NCBI RefSeq assembly: GCF_030063335.1
Contig: NZ_JASISW010000034.1
Span: forward strand, 1-35,055
DNA length: 35,055 nt
Source: Rhodococcus sp. G-MC3
GTDB taxonomy: Bacteria; Actinomycetota; Actinomycetes; Mycobacteriales; Mycobacteriaceae
Reading direction: 5' to 3'
Under the pieces are notes generated by a model. That model was not told the DNA's origin and did no database searches. It worked only from the letters and a program-made list of their open reading frames with translations. Positions 1 to 8,664 of the stretch are shown here, in pieces. Positions within the stretch are counted from its first letter, which is position 1; each line of letters opens with the position of its first letter. The translations under genes were made by a program, and so were the position numbers.

Positions 1-123
1 AACAACAGGCGGTTGCATTCGAGCATCGGACAGATGCCCCCGATCGAATACGAAACACTCCACTACTCTGACCTCGACGCCGAGGATCAGCCCCAACTGG
101 AGGCGGCACAAAACTTAGGGTGA
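1..123 (+). CDS. IS3-family transposase (OrfB), C-terminal end, partial
   Basis: The frame is open from the window edge and ends in TGA at 121-123. It encodes the last 40 residues of an IS3-family integrase-type transposase. The diagnostic string NNRRLHSSIGQMPPIEYE is the typical end of the DDE domain in this family. The conserved D, D and E residues lie upstream of the window. No right inverted repeat can be recognised. Only a few bases separate the stop codon from the point where catalase homology begins (about 127), so the right end of the element must lie at or just after the stop codon. Whether the element is intact cannot be judged here. Confidence 0.85.
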   Translation, partial: NNRRLHSSIGQMPPIEYETLHYSDLDAEDQPQLEAAQNLG

Positions 124-129
124 TTCATT

Positions 130-1389
130 ATGCCAGACGACGGCACCGACACCTTCGACGGAATCGATCTCCTCGATCCCACCAAACTTGTTCCCGAAGA
201 ACTGGTTCCGGTTCAACCCATCGGCAAGTTGAGCCTCGACGCCAACCCCACCAATTACTTCGCCGAAACCGAGCAGGTCGCGTTCCATACCGGGCATCTC
301 GTTCCCGGAATCGAAGTGACGAACGATCCGCTGATGCAGGCGCGTTTGTTCTCCTACCTGGACACCCAGATCACCAGGCTCGGCGGACCCAACTTTTCGC
401 AACTACCGATCAACCGGCCGCACGCGCCGGTCAACGACATGCTGCGCGACGGCCAACACCAGACAGCCGTGCATACCGGCCTGGCACCGTACCGCGACAA
501 CAGTGTCGACCAGGGCGAACCCGAGTTCGCCGGAGTCCCTGATCACGGATATGTTCAGACCGAACGACTCATCGAGGGTCGAACGGTTCGAGCCAATCCG
601 GCGTCGTTCGACGACCACTTCAGTCAGCCAACGATGTTCTACCGCAGCCTCACCGATACCGAGCAGAACCATATCGTCGAAGCCTTCACCTTCGAACTCG
701 GCAAGGTCTACGAGCAAGCGATCAAGGAACGCGAGCTCGTTGTGCTCGCCAACGTCGATACCGATCTGTGCGAACGTGTCGCTGCAGGACTCGGGCTACC
801 AGCACCCAGCGGGAACCCCGCCACTGATGTGATGCTTTCCCCTGCTCTGTCCCAGATCATCGACGCGCCGGGGCCGATCGCCGGGCGCAAAATCGGCGTC
901 ATTGCCGACTCAGGATCGGATCTGTCGGGCATCGGGAAACTGAGATCAGCAGCAGCTCGCCGCGGAGCCACCGTGCATGTCATCTCGGCGGTCGGCGGCG
1001 TTCTCGGTAAAGGCGCGCGAACGCAGGTAGTCGAGCGTACGTTCCTGACGGTCCGTTCCATCGAATTCGACGCTTTCGTCGTCGCGGGAGGTACGACGCC
1101 GTCGGGCGACATCAAGTTGATCGTGCTGTTGCAGGAAGCTTTTCGCCACTGCAAGGCGATTGGCGCATGGGGGGATGGGACGGCGTTGCTCCAGCGAGCC
1201 GGAATTGGAACCGCTGATCCAGGCGTGGTGATCGGCGACACCGCGGTGAAAGCGTTCAACGAGTCGATGCTGTCCGCGGTTGGCCTACATCGGGCGTGGG
1301 ACCGTGCAGCCGCAGTGATGGCATCGGAAGTAGCCCCGGCCGATGCACGGGCAACTGCACAGAAGCGACCGTCCAGAGCCCGCAAATAA
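130..1389 (+). pseudogene. katE: Large-subunit (clade 2, HPII-type) catalase, 5'-truncated next to an IS element
   Basis: The 419 residues match the C-terminal part of KatE/HPII monofunctional catalases, which disproportionate hydrogen peroxide and are usually about 700-750 residues long. Visible are the DLLDPTKLVPEELVPVQ segment near the N-terminus, the proximal heme-tyrosine region (LFSYLDTQ, Tyr at about residue 76), the LGGPNFSQLPINRP segment, and the C-terminal flavodoxin/DJ-1-like domain of large catalases (about 250-400). The N-terminal part with the distal His and Asn is missing, and an IS3 transposase end sits directly upstream. The gene cannot make a working catalase. Its reading frame is otherwise clean, which suggests recent disruption. 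Homology appears to begin at ATT 127, so the ATG at 130 is simply the first Met. The 3' end converges on an ankyrin gene 3 nt away. I am confident of the family and the truncation. Confidence 0.9.
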
Positions 1390-1392
1390 GTG

Positions 1393-1785
1393 TCACTGCC
1401 GGGGTTGGGTCAGCAGCGCTGCCATATCTTCCAGTTCGAAGAAGTCAGCAATGGAGTGCGCCGATCGAGCCCCGGCAGAGGGGTCCGCTCCGGCGTCGAG
1501 CAGCATCGCAACGATGGGTGCCGACCTCCGAAAGACCGCTGCTGCCAACGCTGTCTGACCATTGTCGTTGACTCGGTCCACCTCGACACCAAGCGTGAGA
1601 AGTGCCTTGACCGCCTCCAGACGCACGTGATAGGCGGCCAGAATCAACAAGGTGTCACCTTTGTCGTTGGTAAGGTCGGCAGACCCTCCGGCATCGACGA
1701 ACGACCGGAGCCAGAGCGCATCGCCTCCGCGGGCACAGTCGAAGGCGTGCCGGAACACAGCCAGGACATCGGCATCGCCCGTCAC
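1393..1785 (-). CDS. Small ankyrin-repeat protein
   Basis: This encodes about 130 residues if translation begins at the GTG at 1785. Two clear ankyrin repeats are visible, at about residues 43-75 (KGDTLLILAAYH...) and 76-106 (NGQTALAAAVF...LLDAGADPSAG). The N-terminal helix pair VLAVFRHAFDCARGGD also looks ankyrin-like. Such cytosolic proteins are protein-binding scaffolds. Small ankyrin genes often sit beside catalase genes, as with ankB and katB in Pseudomonas, and this one converges on the katE remnant with a 3-nt gap. The frame stays open upstream to 1914 without family-like sequence. No good Shine-Dalgarno marks any candidate start, so the N-terminus is uncertain. Its partner is unknown. 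Confidence 0.75.
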   Translation of the reverse strand: MTGDADVLAVFRHAFDCARGGDALWLRSFVDAGGSADLTNDKGDTLLILAAYHVRLEAVKALLTLGVEVDRVNDNGQTALAAAVFRRSAPIVAMLLDAGADPSAGARSAHSIADFFELEDMAALLTQPRQ

Positions 1786-1916
1786 GACGCCGACACGGCT
1801 ACGGCGTTGGACAGACTCCCGGGGAGCGGGCAGATCGAGACAGCGCTGTGCATTCTGGCGCATTGCCGATTGTCTCTCGACGCAAACCCTTCCCCCGAAC
1901 AACAAGAGGAGCAACT

Positions 1917-2822
1917 ATGACAGCAAACGATGCACAACCTACGCTAGAGGACCCGACCAGCAAGTATTCATTGCCGGAACGAGCTCGACAGGAACGGATC
2001 GAGCATCCAGGGCTCACCGGCGATCTCCTCTCCGCGCCGGATCACGGTGAGTCTTCCTACCGCGGATCGGGAAAATTGGCCGGCCGGAAGGCTCTTGTCA
2101 CGGGCGGGGATTCGGGGATCGGGCGGGCGGTCGCACTGGCGTTCGCGCGTGAAGGCGCAGACGTAGCGATCGGGTATCTCGAATCCGAACAAGCGGACGC
2201 CGACGAGACAGTTGCGCTGATCGAGTCTGCCGGGCGACGAGCCTCCGCTATCGCCGTCGACATCCGGCTGGAAGACGAGTGCACCCGGCTGATCGAATCG
2301 ACGGTCGAAACTCTGGGAGGCATCGACATTCTGGTCAACAACGCCGCATTCCAGATGGCGCAGATGGGCGGGATTGCGGACATCACCACCGAGCAGTTCG
2401 ATCGTGTGTTGAAAACCAACCTCTATGGCTTGTTCTGGTTGTCCAAAAAGGCAGTTGCGCTGATGAACTCGGGCTCCACGATCATCAACACCACCTCGAT
2501 TCAGGGTTCGAACCCCTCCCCCGAACTACTCGATTACGCGACGACCAAGGCCGGAATCATCGCGTTCACCAAGGGGCTTGCCGCCGATGTCGCCACTCGC
2601 GGCATCAGAGTCAACGCTGTCGCGCCCGGACCTATTTGGACGCCTCTGATACCTGCGACGATGCCCGCTGACAAGTACGAAAAGTTCGGCGAAACAGTGC
2701 CTCTGGGAAGGCCAGGTCAACCAGCAGAACTCGCATCCGCCTACGTCTTTCTGGCATCGACGGATTCGAGTTATGTCACGGGAGAGACCATCGCCGTCAC
2801 CGGTGGCACGCCCATGACCTGA
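1917..2822 (+). CDS. SDR-family oxidoreductase (YghA / general stress protein 39 type)
   Basis: This is a 301-residue short-chain dehydrogenase of the long N-terminal type seen in E. coli YghA and Bacillus stress protein 39. The N-terminal extension (about 1-52, containing LTGDLLSAPDHGESSY) precedes the Rossmann domain. The cofactor motif TGGDSGIG is at 62-69, NNA at 141-143, the catalytic Ser at about 194 and Tyr-x3-Lys at 207/211. It is a cytosolic NAD(P)-dependent oxidoreductase whose substrate cannot be read from sequence. The start at 1917 follows an AAGAGGAG ribosome site. In-frame sequence upstream of it is not family-like. It is divergent from the ankyrin gene across about 130 bp. Relatives are often stress-induced, which fits the neighbourhood. 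Confidence 0.9.
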   Translation: MTANDAQPTLEDPTSKYSLPERARQERIEHPGLTGDLLSAPDHGESSYRGSGKLAGRKALVTGGDSGIGRAVALAFAREGADVAIGYLESEQADADETVALIESAGRRASAIAVDIRLEDECTRLIESTVETLGGIDILVNNAAFQMAQMGGIADITTEQFDRVLKTNLYGLFWLSKKAVALMNSGSTIINTTSIQGSNPSPELLDYATTKAGIIAFTKGLAADVATRGIRVNAVAPGPIWTPLIPATMPADKYEKFGETVPLGRPGQPAELASAYVFLASTDSSYVTGETIAVTGGTPMT

Positions 2823-2870
2823 CGGCCCAGGTTCGATTGCCTCAGCGAGCCCCGGTCGCCTGTCCACTTC

Positions 2871-2905
2871 GTGGTTCGTGGTTCGTGGTTCGTGGTTCGT
2901 GGTTC
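2871..2905. repeat. Tandem 7-bp repeat, five copies of GTGGTTC
   Basis: Five perfect head-to-tail copies of GTGGTTC lie between the SDR gene and the YihY gene, with partial copies (TTC before, GTT after) at the edges. The array is intergenic, 48 bp after the SDR stop and about 78 bp before the next start. It could be a slippage-prone microsatellite that varies in copy number. No protein would be affected by such variation. Confidence 0.9.
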
Positions 2906-2982
2906 GTTGAGGTAACACAGGCCGGAAGCCACACCACGTCAACATGATCCGGATATGGGGATTGCATTTCGACAACGCGGGT

Positions 2983-4050
2983 ATGGCAAGTCCGGTGAGC
3001 GAATCCACCACCGCGCCCGTAGACGCCGACCCCGATGACCCCCGCAAGCCGGATTCACCGACCGACCTGACAACTCGGTCCTGGTGGTACGTGACGCGCA
3101 AGACTGCGCGCGAATTCTCGCGAGACCAGTGCACCGATCTTGCCGCCGCGCTGACCTACTATGCGGTGCTCTCGTTGTTTCCTGCCCTGCTGGCCGTGGT
3201 CTCACTGCTAGGAGTATTCGGGCAAGGACAAGCCACCGTGGACGGCGTGCTTCAGATCGTCGGCGATCTCGGACCGTCATCTGCTGTCGACTCTCTGAGG
3301 CCGACGATCGAACAATTGGTACAGGCACCGACCGCCGGCGTCGCTTTGATCATCGGCCTACTCGGTGCTCTCTGGTCGGCATCCGGATACGTCGGCGCGT
3401 TCGGGCGAGCAATGAACAGGATGTACGAGGTCGACGAAGGTCGACCGATCTGGAAACTCCGCCCCGTCATGCTTCTCGTGACCGTTATTTCACTGGTCCT
3501 TATCGCTGCCGCCGCCGTCATGCTTGCAATCAGTGGACCTGTGGCGGCGGCTGTCGGGGACGCGGTCGGTCTGGGCGATACGGCGCTGACCGTCTGGAAC
3601 ATCGCCCGGTGGCCGGTTGTTCTTGCTATCGTCGTCTTCGCGGTCGCCGTCCTCTACTACGCCACGCCGAACATCCAGCAACCCAAGTTTCGATGGATCA
3701 GCGGTGGCGCGCTGCTCGCAATCGTCGTCTGGATACTGGCATCGGCTGCGTTCGGGTTCTATGTCGCCAACTTCAGTAGCTACAACAAGACCTACGGTTC
3801 GCTCGCCGGTGCGGTGGTGTTCTTGCTATGGCTCTGGATCACCAACCTGGCGTTGCTGTTCGGAGCCGAACTCGACTCCGAACTCGAGCGCGGACGGCAA
3901 CTTCAAGCCGGCATCGAAGCCGAAGATCAACTTCAATTGCCCCCACGGGACACTCGCGTATCGGACAAGAACGCCGAAAAGGATGCAGAAGCCGTGGACC
4001 AAGGACGCCGACTTCGCGAATCGCACAACGAGGCAGACAAGCTGCGATAG
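2983..4050 (+). CDS. YihY/BrkB-family inner-membrane protein
   Basis: This 355-residue integral membrane protein has the YihY/virulence factor BrkB fold. A polar N-terminus (about 1-45) is followed by the family start region DLAAALTYYAVLSLFPALLAVVSLLG. Further hydrophobic segments follow, including the GLLGALWSASGYVGAFGRAMN region, and a last block with NKTYGSLAGAVVFLLWLWI. The charged C-terminal tail is rich in Glu and Asp. The biochemical role of the family is not settled. It was once mis-annotated as ribonuclease BN. I chose the ATG at 2983 rather than the upstream ATG at 2944 because MASPVSES begins the typical soluble leader. No strong ribosome site marks either. Confidence 0.85.
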   Translation: MASPVSESTTAPVDADPDDPRKPDSPTDLTTRSWWYVTRKTAREFSRDQCTDLAAALTYYAVLSLFPALLAVVSLLGVFGQGQATVDGVLQIVGDLGPSSAVDSLRPTIEQLVQAPTAGVALIIGLLGALWSASGYVGAFGRAMNRMYEVDEGRPIWKLRPVMLLVTVISLVLIAAAAVMLAISGPVAAAVGDAVGLGDTALTVWNIARWPVVLAIVVFAVAVLYYATPNIQQPKFRWISGGALLAIVVWILASAAFGFYVANFSSYNKTYGSLAGAVVFLLWLWITNLALLFGAELDSELERGRQLQAGIEAEDQLQLPPRDTRVSDKNAEKDAEAVDQGRRLRESHNEADKLR

Positions 4051-4214
4051 ATCGAGGGCCGGACAACCGTTCACGCTGTTCGGCGATGTTTGAGCTGATC
4101 GCGAACAGGGCAAATATCCGACTTACGTCTTCCCGGCTAGTTAGACCTCCAGGGCAGTCATATGAGTCCGAGAGGTTCGAATCATCATTTAGTGCATGCG
4201 AATTCGAGTATTTT

Positions 4215-4231
4215 CTCGGTTTCGCACCGAG
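4215..4231. promoter_or_regulatory. Perfect inverted repeat in the promoter of the desaturase operon
   Basis: CTCGGT-TTCGC-ACCGAG forms perfect 6-bp arms with a 5-nt spacer, 77 bp upstream of the reductase start. The whole 4051-4307 gap lacks a gene and is locally AT-richer than its flanks, as expected for a promoter. The repeat may be an operator for a fatty-acid-responsive regulator, or a hairpin in the 5' leader. The assignment is inferred from position only. Confidence 0.4.
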
Positions 4232-4307
4232 ATGTTACTCACGGGTATACGTTCAGTACGTGGCAGAACGCGGGGCCAGGCCCCAGGTATCTTTGGTTCG
4301 ACGAACG

Positions 4308-5357
4308 ATGTTGCGCGCCGTTCGGATGTTGTTCAATCCGCTCAGACCCGACGACTATTTGTCGATGATCAACCCGTTGTGGACGACGCGGGAACTTCGT
4401 GGTCAGGTGGTGCGCGTTGCGCCGGAGGGATCGGACGCCGTCTCGGTGTTCATCAAGCCGGGCTTCGAGTGGGCCGGGCACACCCCGGGCCAGTACGTCA
4501 GGCTCGGCGTGCTGATCGACGGTCGCTATCACTGGCGCGCGTACTCGCTCACCTCTGATCCCGATCCCGTCGACGGGCTCGTCAGTGTCAGCCCCAAGCT
4601 GGTGCCTGCGGGCACAGTGTCGCCGTACCTGGTGGGAACCATCAGGACCGGAGACATCGTCAGGCTGAGCGAGGTCGAGGGCGAGTTCACCCTGCCGAGT
4701 CCGCAACCGGACAAGATGGTATTCATCAGCGCCGGCAGCGGCATCACGCCCATCATCAGCATGCTGCGGGGGCTCGATCACCAGAACACGGTGAAGGACA
4801 TCGTCGTGGTGCACTCGGTCCATCGTAAAGATCAGTTGATGTTCGCCGACACCCTCGACGAGCTGGAAGCCAAACACCCGGGGCTGACCGTCAAGCTCCG
4901 GATCACCAGCGACGAAGGCCGTATGAAGGCGTCGGAACTGGACGAGTTGGTTCCGGACTGGCGTGAGCGCGACTCATTCTGCTCCGGTCCTGGCGAGCAT
5001 CTCGACGATCTGCGTTCGTTCTGGAAAGACCAGGGCGACTACGACCGCTTTCACTACGAAAGCTTCCAACCCGTCATCGGCGGAGATTCCGACGAGGGTG
5101 AGGGCGGCACAGTCAAGTTCATCAACAGTGACAAATCCGTCGAGTGCGACGGTGGTTCGACAATTCTTGCCGCAGGTGAAGAAGCAGGCCTGGAACTTAC
5201 CTTCGGGTGCAGAATCGGCATCTGCCATACGTGCGTAGGTACGTTGAAATCAGGACGCATACGCGACCTACGCAACGGGGACGTAACCGAGCCCACGGGC
5301 CAAGCGGTGCGTATATGCGTAAACACAGCCGAGGGCGACGTCGAAATCGAACTTTGA
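4308..5357 (+). CDS. FAD/2Fe-2S oxidoreductase, electron donor to acyl-CoA desaturase (Rv3230c-like)
   Basis: This 349-residue protein has an N-terminal flavin-binding domain (RAYSLTS at 77-83), an NAD(P)H-binding domain (SAGSGITPI at about 141-149) and a C-terminal plant-type ferredoxin domain. The 2Fe-2S ligands are Cys301, Cys306, Cys309 and Cys337. It carries electrons from NAD(P)H to the diiron desaturase encoded 47 bp downstream. This is the same pairing as M. tuberculosis Rv3230c with DesA3. The frame is open well upstream to 3828 over the YihY gene, but homology begins near the ATG at 4308 (a second ATG lies at 4326), so I start there. The two-gene operon ends at the hairpin at 6874. 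Confidence 0.88.
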   Translation: MLRAVRMLFNPLRPDDYLSMINPLWTTRELRGQVVRVAPEGSDAVSVFIKPGFEWAGHTPGQYVRLGVLIDGRYHWRAYSLTSDPDPVDGLVSVSPKLVPAGTVSPYLVGTIRTGDIVRLSEVEGEFTLPSPQPDKMVFISAGSGITPIISMLRGLDHQNTVKDIVVVHSVHRKDQLMFADTLDELEAKHPGLTVKLRITSDEGRMKASELDELVPDWRERDSFCSGPGEHLDDLRSFWKDQGDYDRFHYESFQPVIGGDSDEGEGGTVKFINSDKSVECDGGSTILAAGEEAGLELTFGCRIGICHTCVGTLKSGRIRDLRNGDVTEPTGQAVRICVNTAEGDVEIEL

Positions 5358-5404
5358 TCTTTCGGCTCGGCTCTCGAAGGCTTCATTCTCGGAAAGGGGT
5401 AATC

Positions 5405-6838
5405 ATGACCATCGACGACGCAACCAGGATAGAGACAGATCCGGTCCATCCGCTGGCGCATCTCAGTGACGACACCATCGCCGAACTCGCCAAGGAATTC
5501 GACGCCATCCACGACGAGGTGTACGCGAGCCTCGGCGACAAGGACCGCAAATACATCACCTCGGTGATCGCAGCCCAACGGCAACTTCTCGTCGCCGGGC
5601 GTGTTCTTCTGCTCGGTTCGACGAGCAAGCCAGCATGGTTGGCGGGTACGGCCTGCCTGGGAATCGCCAAGATTCTCGAGAACATGGAAATTGGGCACAA
5701 CGTCATGCACGGTCAGTGGGACTGGATGAACGATCCGGAGATCCACTCGTCGGTCTGGGACTGGGATACCGCGTCCACCGCCCAATCCTGGAAGCACTCG
5801 CACAACTACGTGCATCACACGTACACCAACATTCGGGGCAAGGACAAGGATCTCGGTTACGAGATCATGCGCATTGACCCGAGGCAGAAGTGGCACCCCG
5901 TCTACCTCGCGCAACCGTTCTACAACGTGCTCTTGATGGCGTTCTTCGAGTGGGGCGTAGCGCTGCACGACCTCGATATCGAAGCCATCCGACGCGGCGA
6001 GAAGACCATTAAGGAGATCGCCTCCGACTTGCGGGGCATCGCGGGCAAAGCTCGTCGACAGTTCGTCAAGGACTACATCGGCTGGCCGACAATCAGCGCA
6101 GGCGCCTTCGCCATTGCACAGTTGGCCAGCGGCGGCAATCTTCGCGAAAGCAAGAGGTCGCGGATCGCGTCCAAGCTTCGGAAGTCCGCCTCGTTCGGGG
6201 GCTCCCGCAAGACCACAGCATTCCTGGACAACAGGTTCAGTGGGATCGAAAGTACCTTTCTGTCGACCGTTGCTGCCAACTTCACGGCGAACATCATCCG
6301 CAACGTGTGGTCACACGGAATCATCTTCTGTGGGCACTTTCCGGATCAGGCGTACACGTTCAGCCAGGAAGAGGTGGAGAACGAGACCCGCGGCGGTTGG
6401 TATGTTCGCCAGCTCGTCGGCGCCGCCAACATCGACGGCGGGCCGTTGTTCCACCTGATGAGCGGCAACCTCAGCTACCAGGTCGAGCATCATCTTTACC
6501 CCGACATGCCCAGCACGCGGTACTCGGAGGTGGCTCCCAAGATCAAGGACATCTGCGAGCGCTACCAGCTTCCGTACAACAGCGGACCGCTGATGCAGCA
6601 GTGGGGCATGGTCCACCGGACCATCGCACGACTCGCTCTGCCTGGCGGTAAGGCCCGCCCCAAGCCCGGCCCGTACCGGCCCGAAGAAGCCTGGCGACGC
6701 AAGTTCGCCGAAACGACCTCCACCGACAGTGAGGCCGCCCGGTCGAGAAGTCGAGTGCCTGCTGGCCACCCCGACGCCGGTCCCGAGCACAGTTCCGGCG
6801 GCGTCGACGTCGAACCACCGCCGAGGGGCGACGACTGA
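5405..6838 (+). CDS. desA3: Membrane fatty acid (acyl-CoA) desaturase, DesA3-like
   Basis: This 477-residue membrane diiron desaturase has three histidine boxes: HNVMH at 98-102, HSHNYVHH at 131-138 and QVEHH at 359-363. Together they bind the two irons. The family introduces a double bond into stearoyl-CoA-type substrates using oxygen and electrons from the reductase encoded upstream. Start ATG 5405 follows AAAGGGG. The stretch at about 243-282 (basic and Ser-rich, ESKRSRIASKLRKSASFGG) sits between the membrane blocks, where I recall close relatives having a short linker, so it looks like a lineage-specific insert. The C-terminal tail after about 440 is low-complexity and acidic. A strong terminator follows. 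Confidence 0.9.
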   Translation: MTIDDATRIETDPVHPLAHLSDDTIAELAKEFDAIHDEVYASLGDKDRKYITSVIAAQRQLLVAGRVLLLGSTSKPAWLAGTACLGIAKILENMEIGHNVMHGQWDWMNDPEIHSSVWDWDTASTAQSWKHSHNYVHHTYTNIRGKDKDLGYEIMRIDPRQKWHPVYLAQPFYNVLLMAFFEWGVALHDLDIEAIRRGEKTIKEIASDLRGIAGKARRQFVKDYIGWPTISAGAFAIAQLASGGNLRESKRSRIASKLRKSASFGGSRKTTAFLDNRFSGIESTFLSTVAANFTANIIRNVWSHGIIFCGHFPDQAYTFSQEEVENETRGGWYVRQLVGAANIDGGPLFHLMSGNLSYQVEHHLYPDMPSTRYSEVAPKIKDICERYQLPYNSGPLMQQWGMVHRTIARLALPGGKARPKPGPYRPEEAWRRKFAETTSTDSEAARSRSRVPAGHPDAGPEHSSGGVDVEPPPRGDD

Positions 6839-6873
6839 TTCGGGGTATCACCCGGACATTAGCTGTGGACTCT

Positions 6874-6914
6874 GGTCGAGCACTTCACCTTGCAGAAAGG
6901 TGAAGTGCTCGACC
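6874..6914 (+). terminator. Strong intrinsic-terminator-like hairpin after desA3
   Basis: Two perfect 17-bp arms (GGTCGAGCACTTCACCT at 6874-6890 and its complement at 6898-6914) flank a 7-nt loop. TTTGTCG follows, a short T-rich tail. It lies 36 bp after the desaturase stop and before the convergent CGNR gene, so it may act in both directions. Perfect arms of this length are unusual for a plain terminator. Confidence 0.8.
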
Positions 6915-7010
6915 TTTGTCGTGTGCGCTGCTCGCAACCATTTCCAGCGCTGAAAAAAGATGTACAGAACGATCCGGTTAGCCCGCGCCGTCGGCCTCGT
7001 CATCATGGTG

Positions 7011-7589
7011 TCAGCCGGTGCCATGTGCTTGTTTGCGCTGCCTGTGATTGGCGACGTTTATGCGATTGCCACATAGCTCCGGCATGCAGTAGCGACGACG
7101 CCCACCCCGGCTGACATCGACGAACACACCGTTACATGTCGGGGACGCGCAGGACCGGAACCGCTCGAAGCCAAGCGTACGTACCGTCCCCAACAGGGCG
7201 TAGCCGACGAAGATCGCCAACTCCTCGGCAAGCGAGCCTGCGCCCGCGAGATCCGTTATCGCAAGCCAGCGCCACTCGTCGTTATCGAGTTCGACGAGTT
7301 CGATGTGATGCGGCACCGCGGACAGCAAATCGTGTGTGAGGTCGACGAGCACGGCCGCAGACGGTGCGTCGAGGACCTCTCGCAGCTTCTCGCGTAGCGA
7401 GCGGACCTGCTCGAGATCACGCTTCTCGGGGAGATCGCCGGTATTTACGTGGTTGTCGTTCAAGAAGGACTGGAGACTGCAGGGGTCGGTCAACCGGTCC
7501 CCGGCAACCACCCACACCTTCGGTGAGGTATTCACCAGTTCTGTGGCGAACGCAGCACCATGTACGTAATCGTCTAAAACAACTTGCAC
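7011..7589 (-). CDS. CGNR zinc-finger protein (ABATE-like N-terminal domain)
   Basis: This 192-residue protein has the C-terminal CGNR zinc finger. Cys147, Cys152, Cys168 and Cys173 form the C-x4-C...C-x4-C pattern, and CGNRINVANHR contains the name-giving motif. The N-terminal part resembles the putative stress-induced ABATE domain usual in the family. These are presumed nucleic-acid-binding transcription regulators, mostly uncharacterised. The start is the GTG at 7589, preceded by GGAGG about 10 bases upstream. It is divergent from the small gene at 7656 across 66 bp, so the two may share a control region. Confidence 0.85.
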   Translation of the reverse strand: MQVVLDDYVHGAAFATELVNTSPKVWVVAGDRLTDPCSLQSFLNDNHVNTGDLPEKRDLEQVRSLREKLREVLDAPSAAVLVDLTHDLLSAVPHHIELVELDNDEWRWLAITDLAGAGSLAEELAIFVGYALLGTVRTLGFERFRSCASPTCNGVFVDVSRGGRRRYCMPELCGNRINVANHRQRKQAHGTG

Positions 7590-7655
7590 GCCTTACCTGC
7601 CTCCGCTAGCGTAACCGACTAAGGTCAGTTTACTCCCTTACGGACGGAGCTCGGC

Positions 7656-8051
7656 ATGACAACGCGACGGCACTGCACCTCAGACATTTACAGCCATCCG
7701 TTGACCGATCAGCTCGCCGCTGCCCGTGACCGACTTCGCCAGGCATCGGTCACAACGTCGGGGTCACCCCTCGTGGGTCCCGACTTGTATTGGGCACTCG
7801 GCGTTCTCGCCCAATGCCTGACAGCCACGAACGAGTTCATCGAGCACGTGGGTGTCAATGCCTCCGGTCAACTCACAAGCGGGACATCAGTAGTCGAGTC
7901 AGGTCCGTTCACCGGCGCACCAGATACAGCACTGTTGTCGGCGGTTCTCGCACTCGCTACTGCCTCATCTCATTGCAGCCCCGTGATCGACGCGGTCACG
8001 GACGCACAGATCGCAGTCGCCGACCTCGCTGCGACACCCGTGCACCGATAA
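7656..8051 (+). CDS. Hypothetical protein, 131 residues
   Basis: I do not recognise this family. ATG 7656 is preceded by a GGACGGAG ribosome site, and codon use looks like its neighbours, which supports a real gene. The product is soluble and largely helical by composition, with conserved-looking segments PLTDQLAAARDRLRQASV (about 15-32) and DLYWALGVLAQCLTATNEFIEHV (about 46-68). There is no signal peptide and no obvious catalytic motif. It is divergent from the CGNR gene and ends at a strong hairpin. Confidence 0.6.
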   Translation: MTTRRHCTSDIYSHPLTDQLAAARDRLRQASVTTSGSPLVGPDLYWALGVLAQCLTATNEFIEHVGVNASGQLTSGTSVVESGPFTGAPDTALLSAVLALATASSHCSPVIDAVTDAQIAVADLAATPVHR

Positions 8052-8122
8052 CCGTCCGGCATCGAGGCAATACTCACGAGACGGTGCCGACGATCCGATG
8101 TGGGGATTCCGCCGACCGCGCT

Positions 8123-8155
8123 GGGGCGTGACGGATGCTGAATCCGTCACGCCCC
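8123..8155. terminator. Hairpin between convergent genes
   Basis: Perfect 14-bp arms (GGGGCGTGACGGAT at 8123-8136 and its complement at 8142-8155) enclose the loop GCTGA. It sits between the hypothetical gene on the plus strand and hsp20 on the minus strand, so it can serve both. There is no clear T tract on either side. Confidence 0.7.
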
Positions 8156-8220
8156 CGGTCAGCGACCACTATCAGACCGTTGCCTCGCCTCCTCCGGTTA
8201 CTCGGTCAACGCGAATGCGT

Positions 8221-8664
8221 TCAGGTCGATTGGGCTGCGATGGATCTTCGCTTGTTGCCGGTCCGGGCTATATCGATCTTGCGCGGCTTCGCGCGTTCAG
8301 CCAGTGGGATTGTCACCGAGAGCACACCGTTGTCGTAGGACGCGGAAATAAGTTCGGTATCGATACCCTCACCGAGCGAGAGTTGACGACGGTAGGTCCC
8401 CGAGAACTGTTCCGAGGACAACCATTGCACGCCATCGGTTTCCGGTGCCGTTCGGTGGGCGGTAAGGGTAAGAGTTCCTCGATCCACTTCGACATCGATC
8501 GAGCCCGGATCGACACCGGGAAGGTCTGCGCTCAGGACGTAATGGTCGTCGACTTTGTAGAGGTCCATCGGCATGAATCGTGGGGTGCGGTGTGAACCGC
8601 TCGATGCGCCGAGCATGGTGGCGGTCAGGGAATCAAGGTCACGGAACGGATCGAAGCGAAGCAC
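8221..8664 (-). CDS. Small heat-shock protein, Hsp20 / alpha-crystallin family
   Basis: This is a 147-residue cytosolic holdase chaperone. It begins with the LRFDPFRDLDSLTATML leader typical of actinobacterial Hsp20 proteins. The alpha-crystallin domain spans about 38-130 (MPMDLYKVDDHYVLSADLPGV; SYDNGVLSVTIPLAE near the end of the domain). I start at the GTG at 8664 because AGGAGG lies 8 nt upstream. The GTG at 8673 is inside that ribosome site. Hsp20 (HspX) is a DosR target in mycobacteria, but I see no DosR-like box or HAIR element in the AT-rich upstream region, so its regulation is open. Confidence 0.9.
   Translation of the reverse strand: MLRFDPFRDLDSLTATMLGASSGSHRTPRFMPMDLYKVDDHYVLSADLPGVDPGSIDVEVDRGTLTLTAHRTAPETDGVQWLSSEQFSGTYRRQLSLGEGIDTELISASYDNGVLSVTIPLAERAKPRKIDIARTGNKRRSIAAQST

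Noticed and set aside
2860..2910. Possible CRISPR-like array at the GTGGTTC repeats
   Set aside because: The units are contiguous 7-mers without spacers and there are no cas genes. No CRISPR array was seen anywhere in the window.
3828..4307. Upstream extension of the reductase frame over the YihY gene
   Set aside because: It overlaps a well-supported gene, has arginine-rich shadow composition, and homology begins at 4308.
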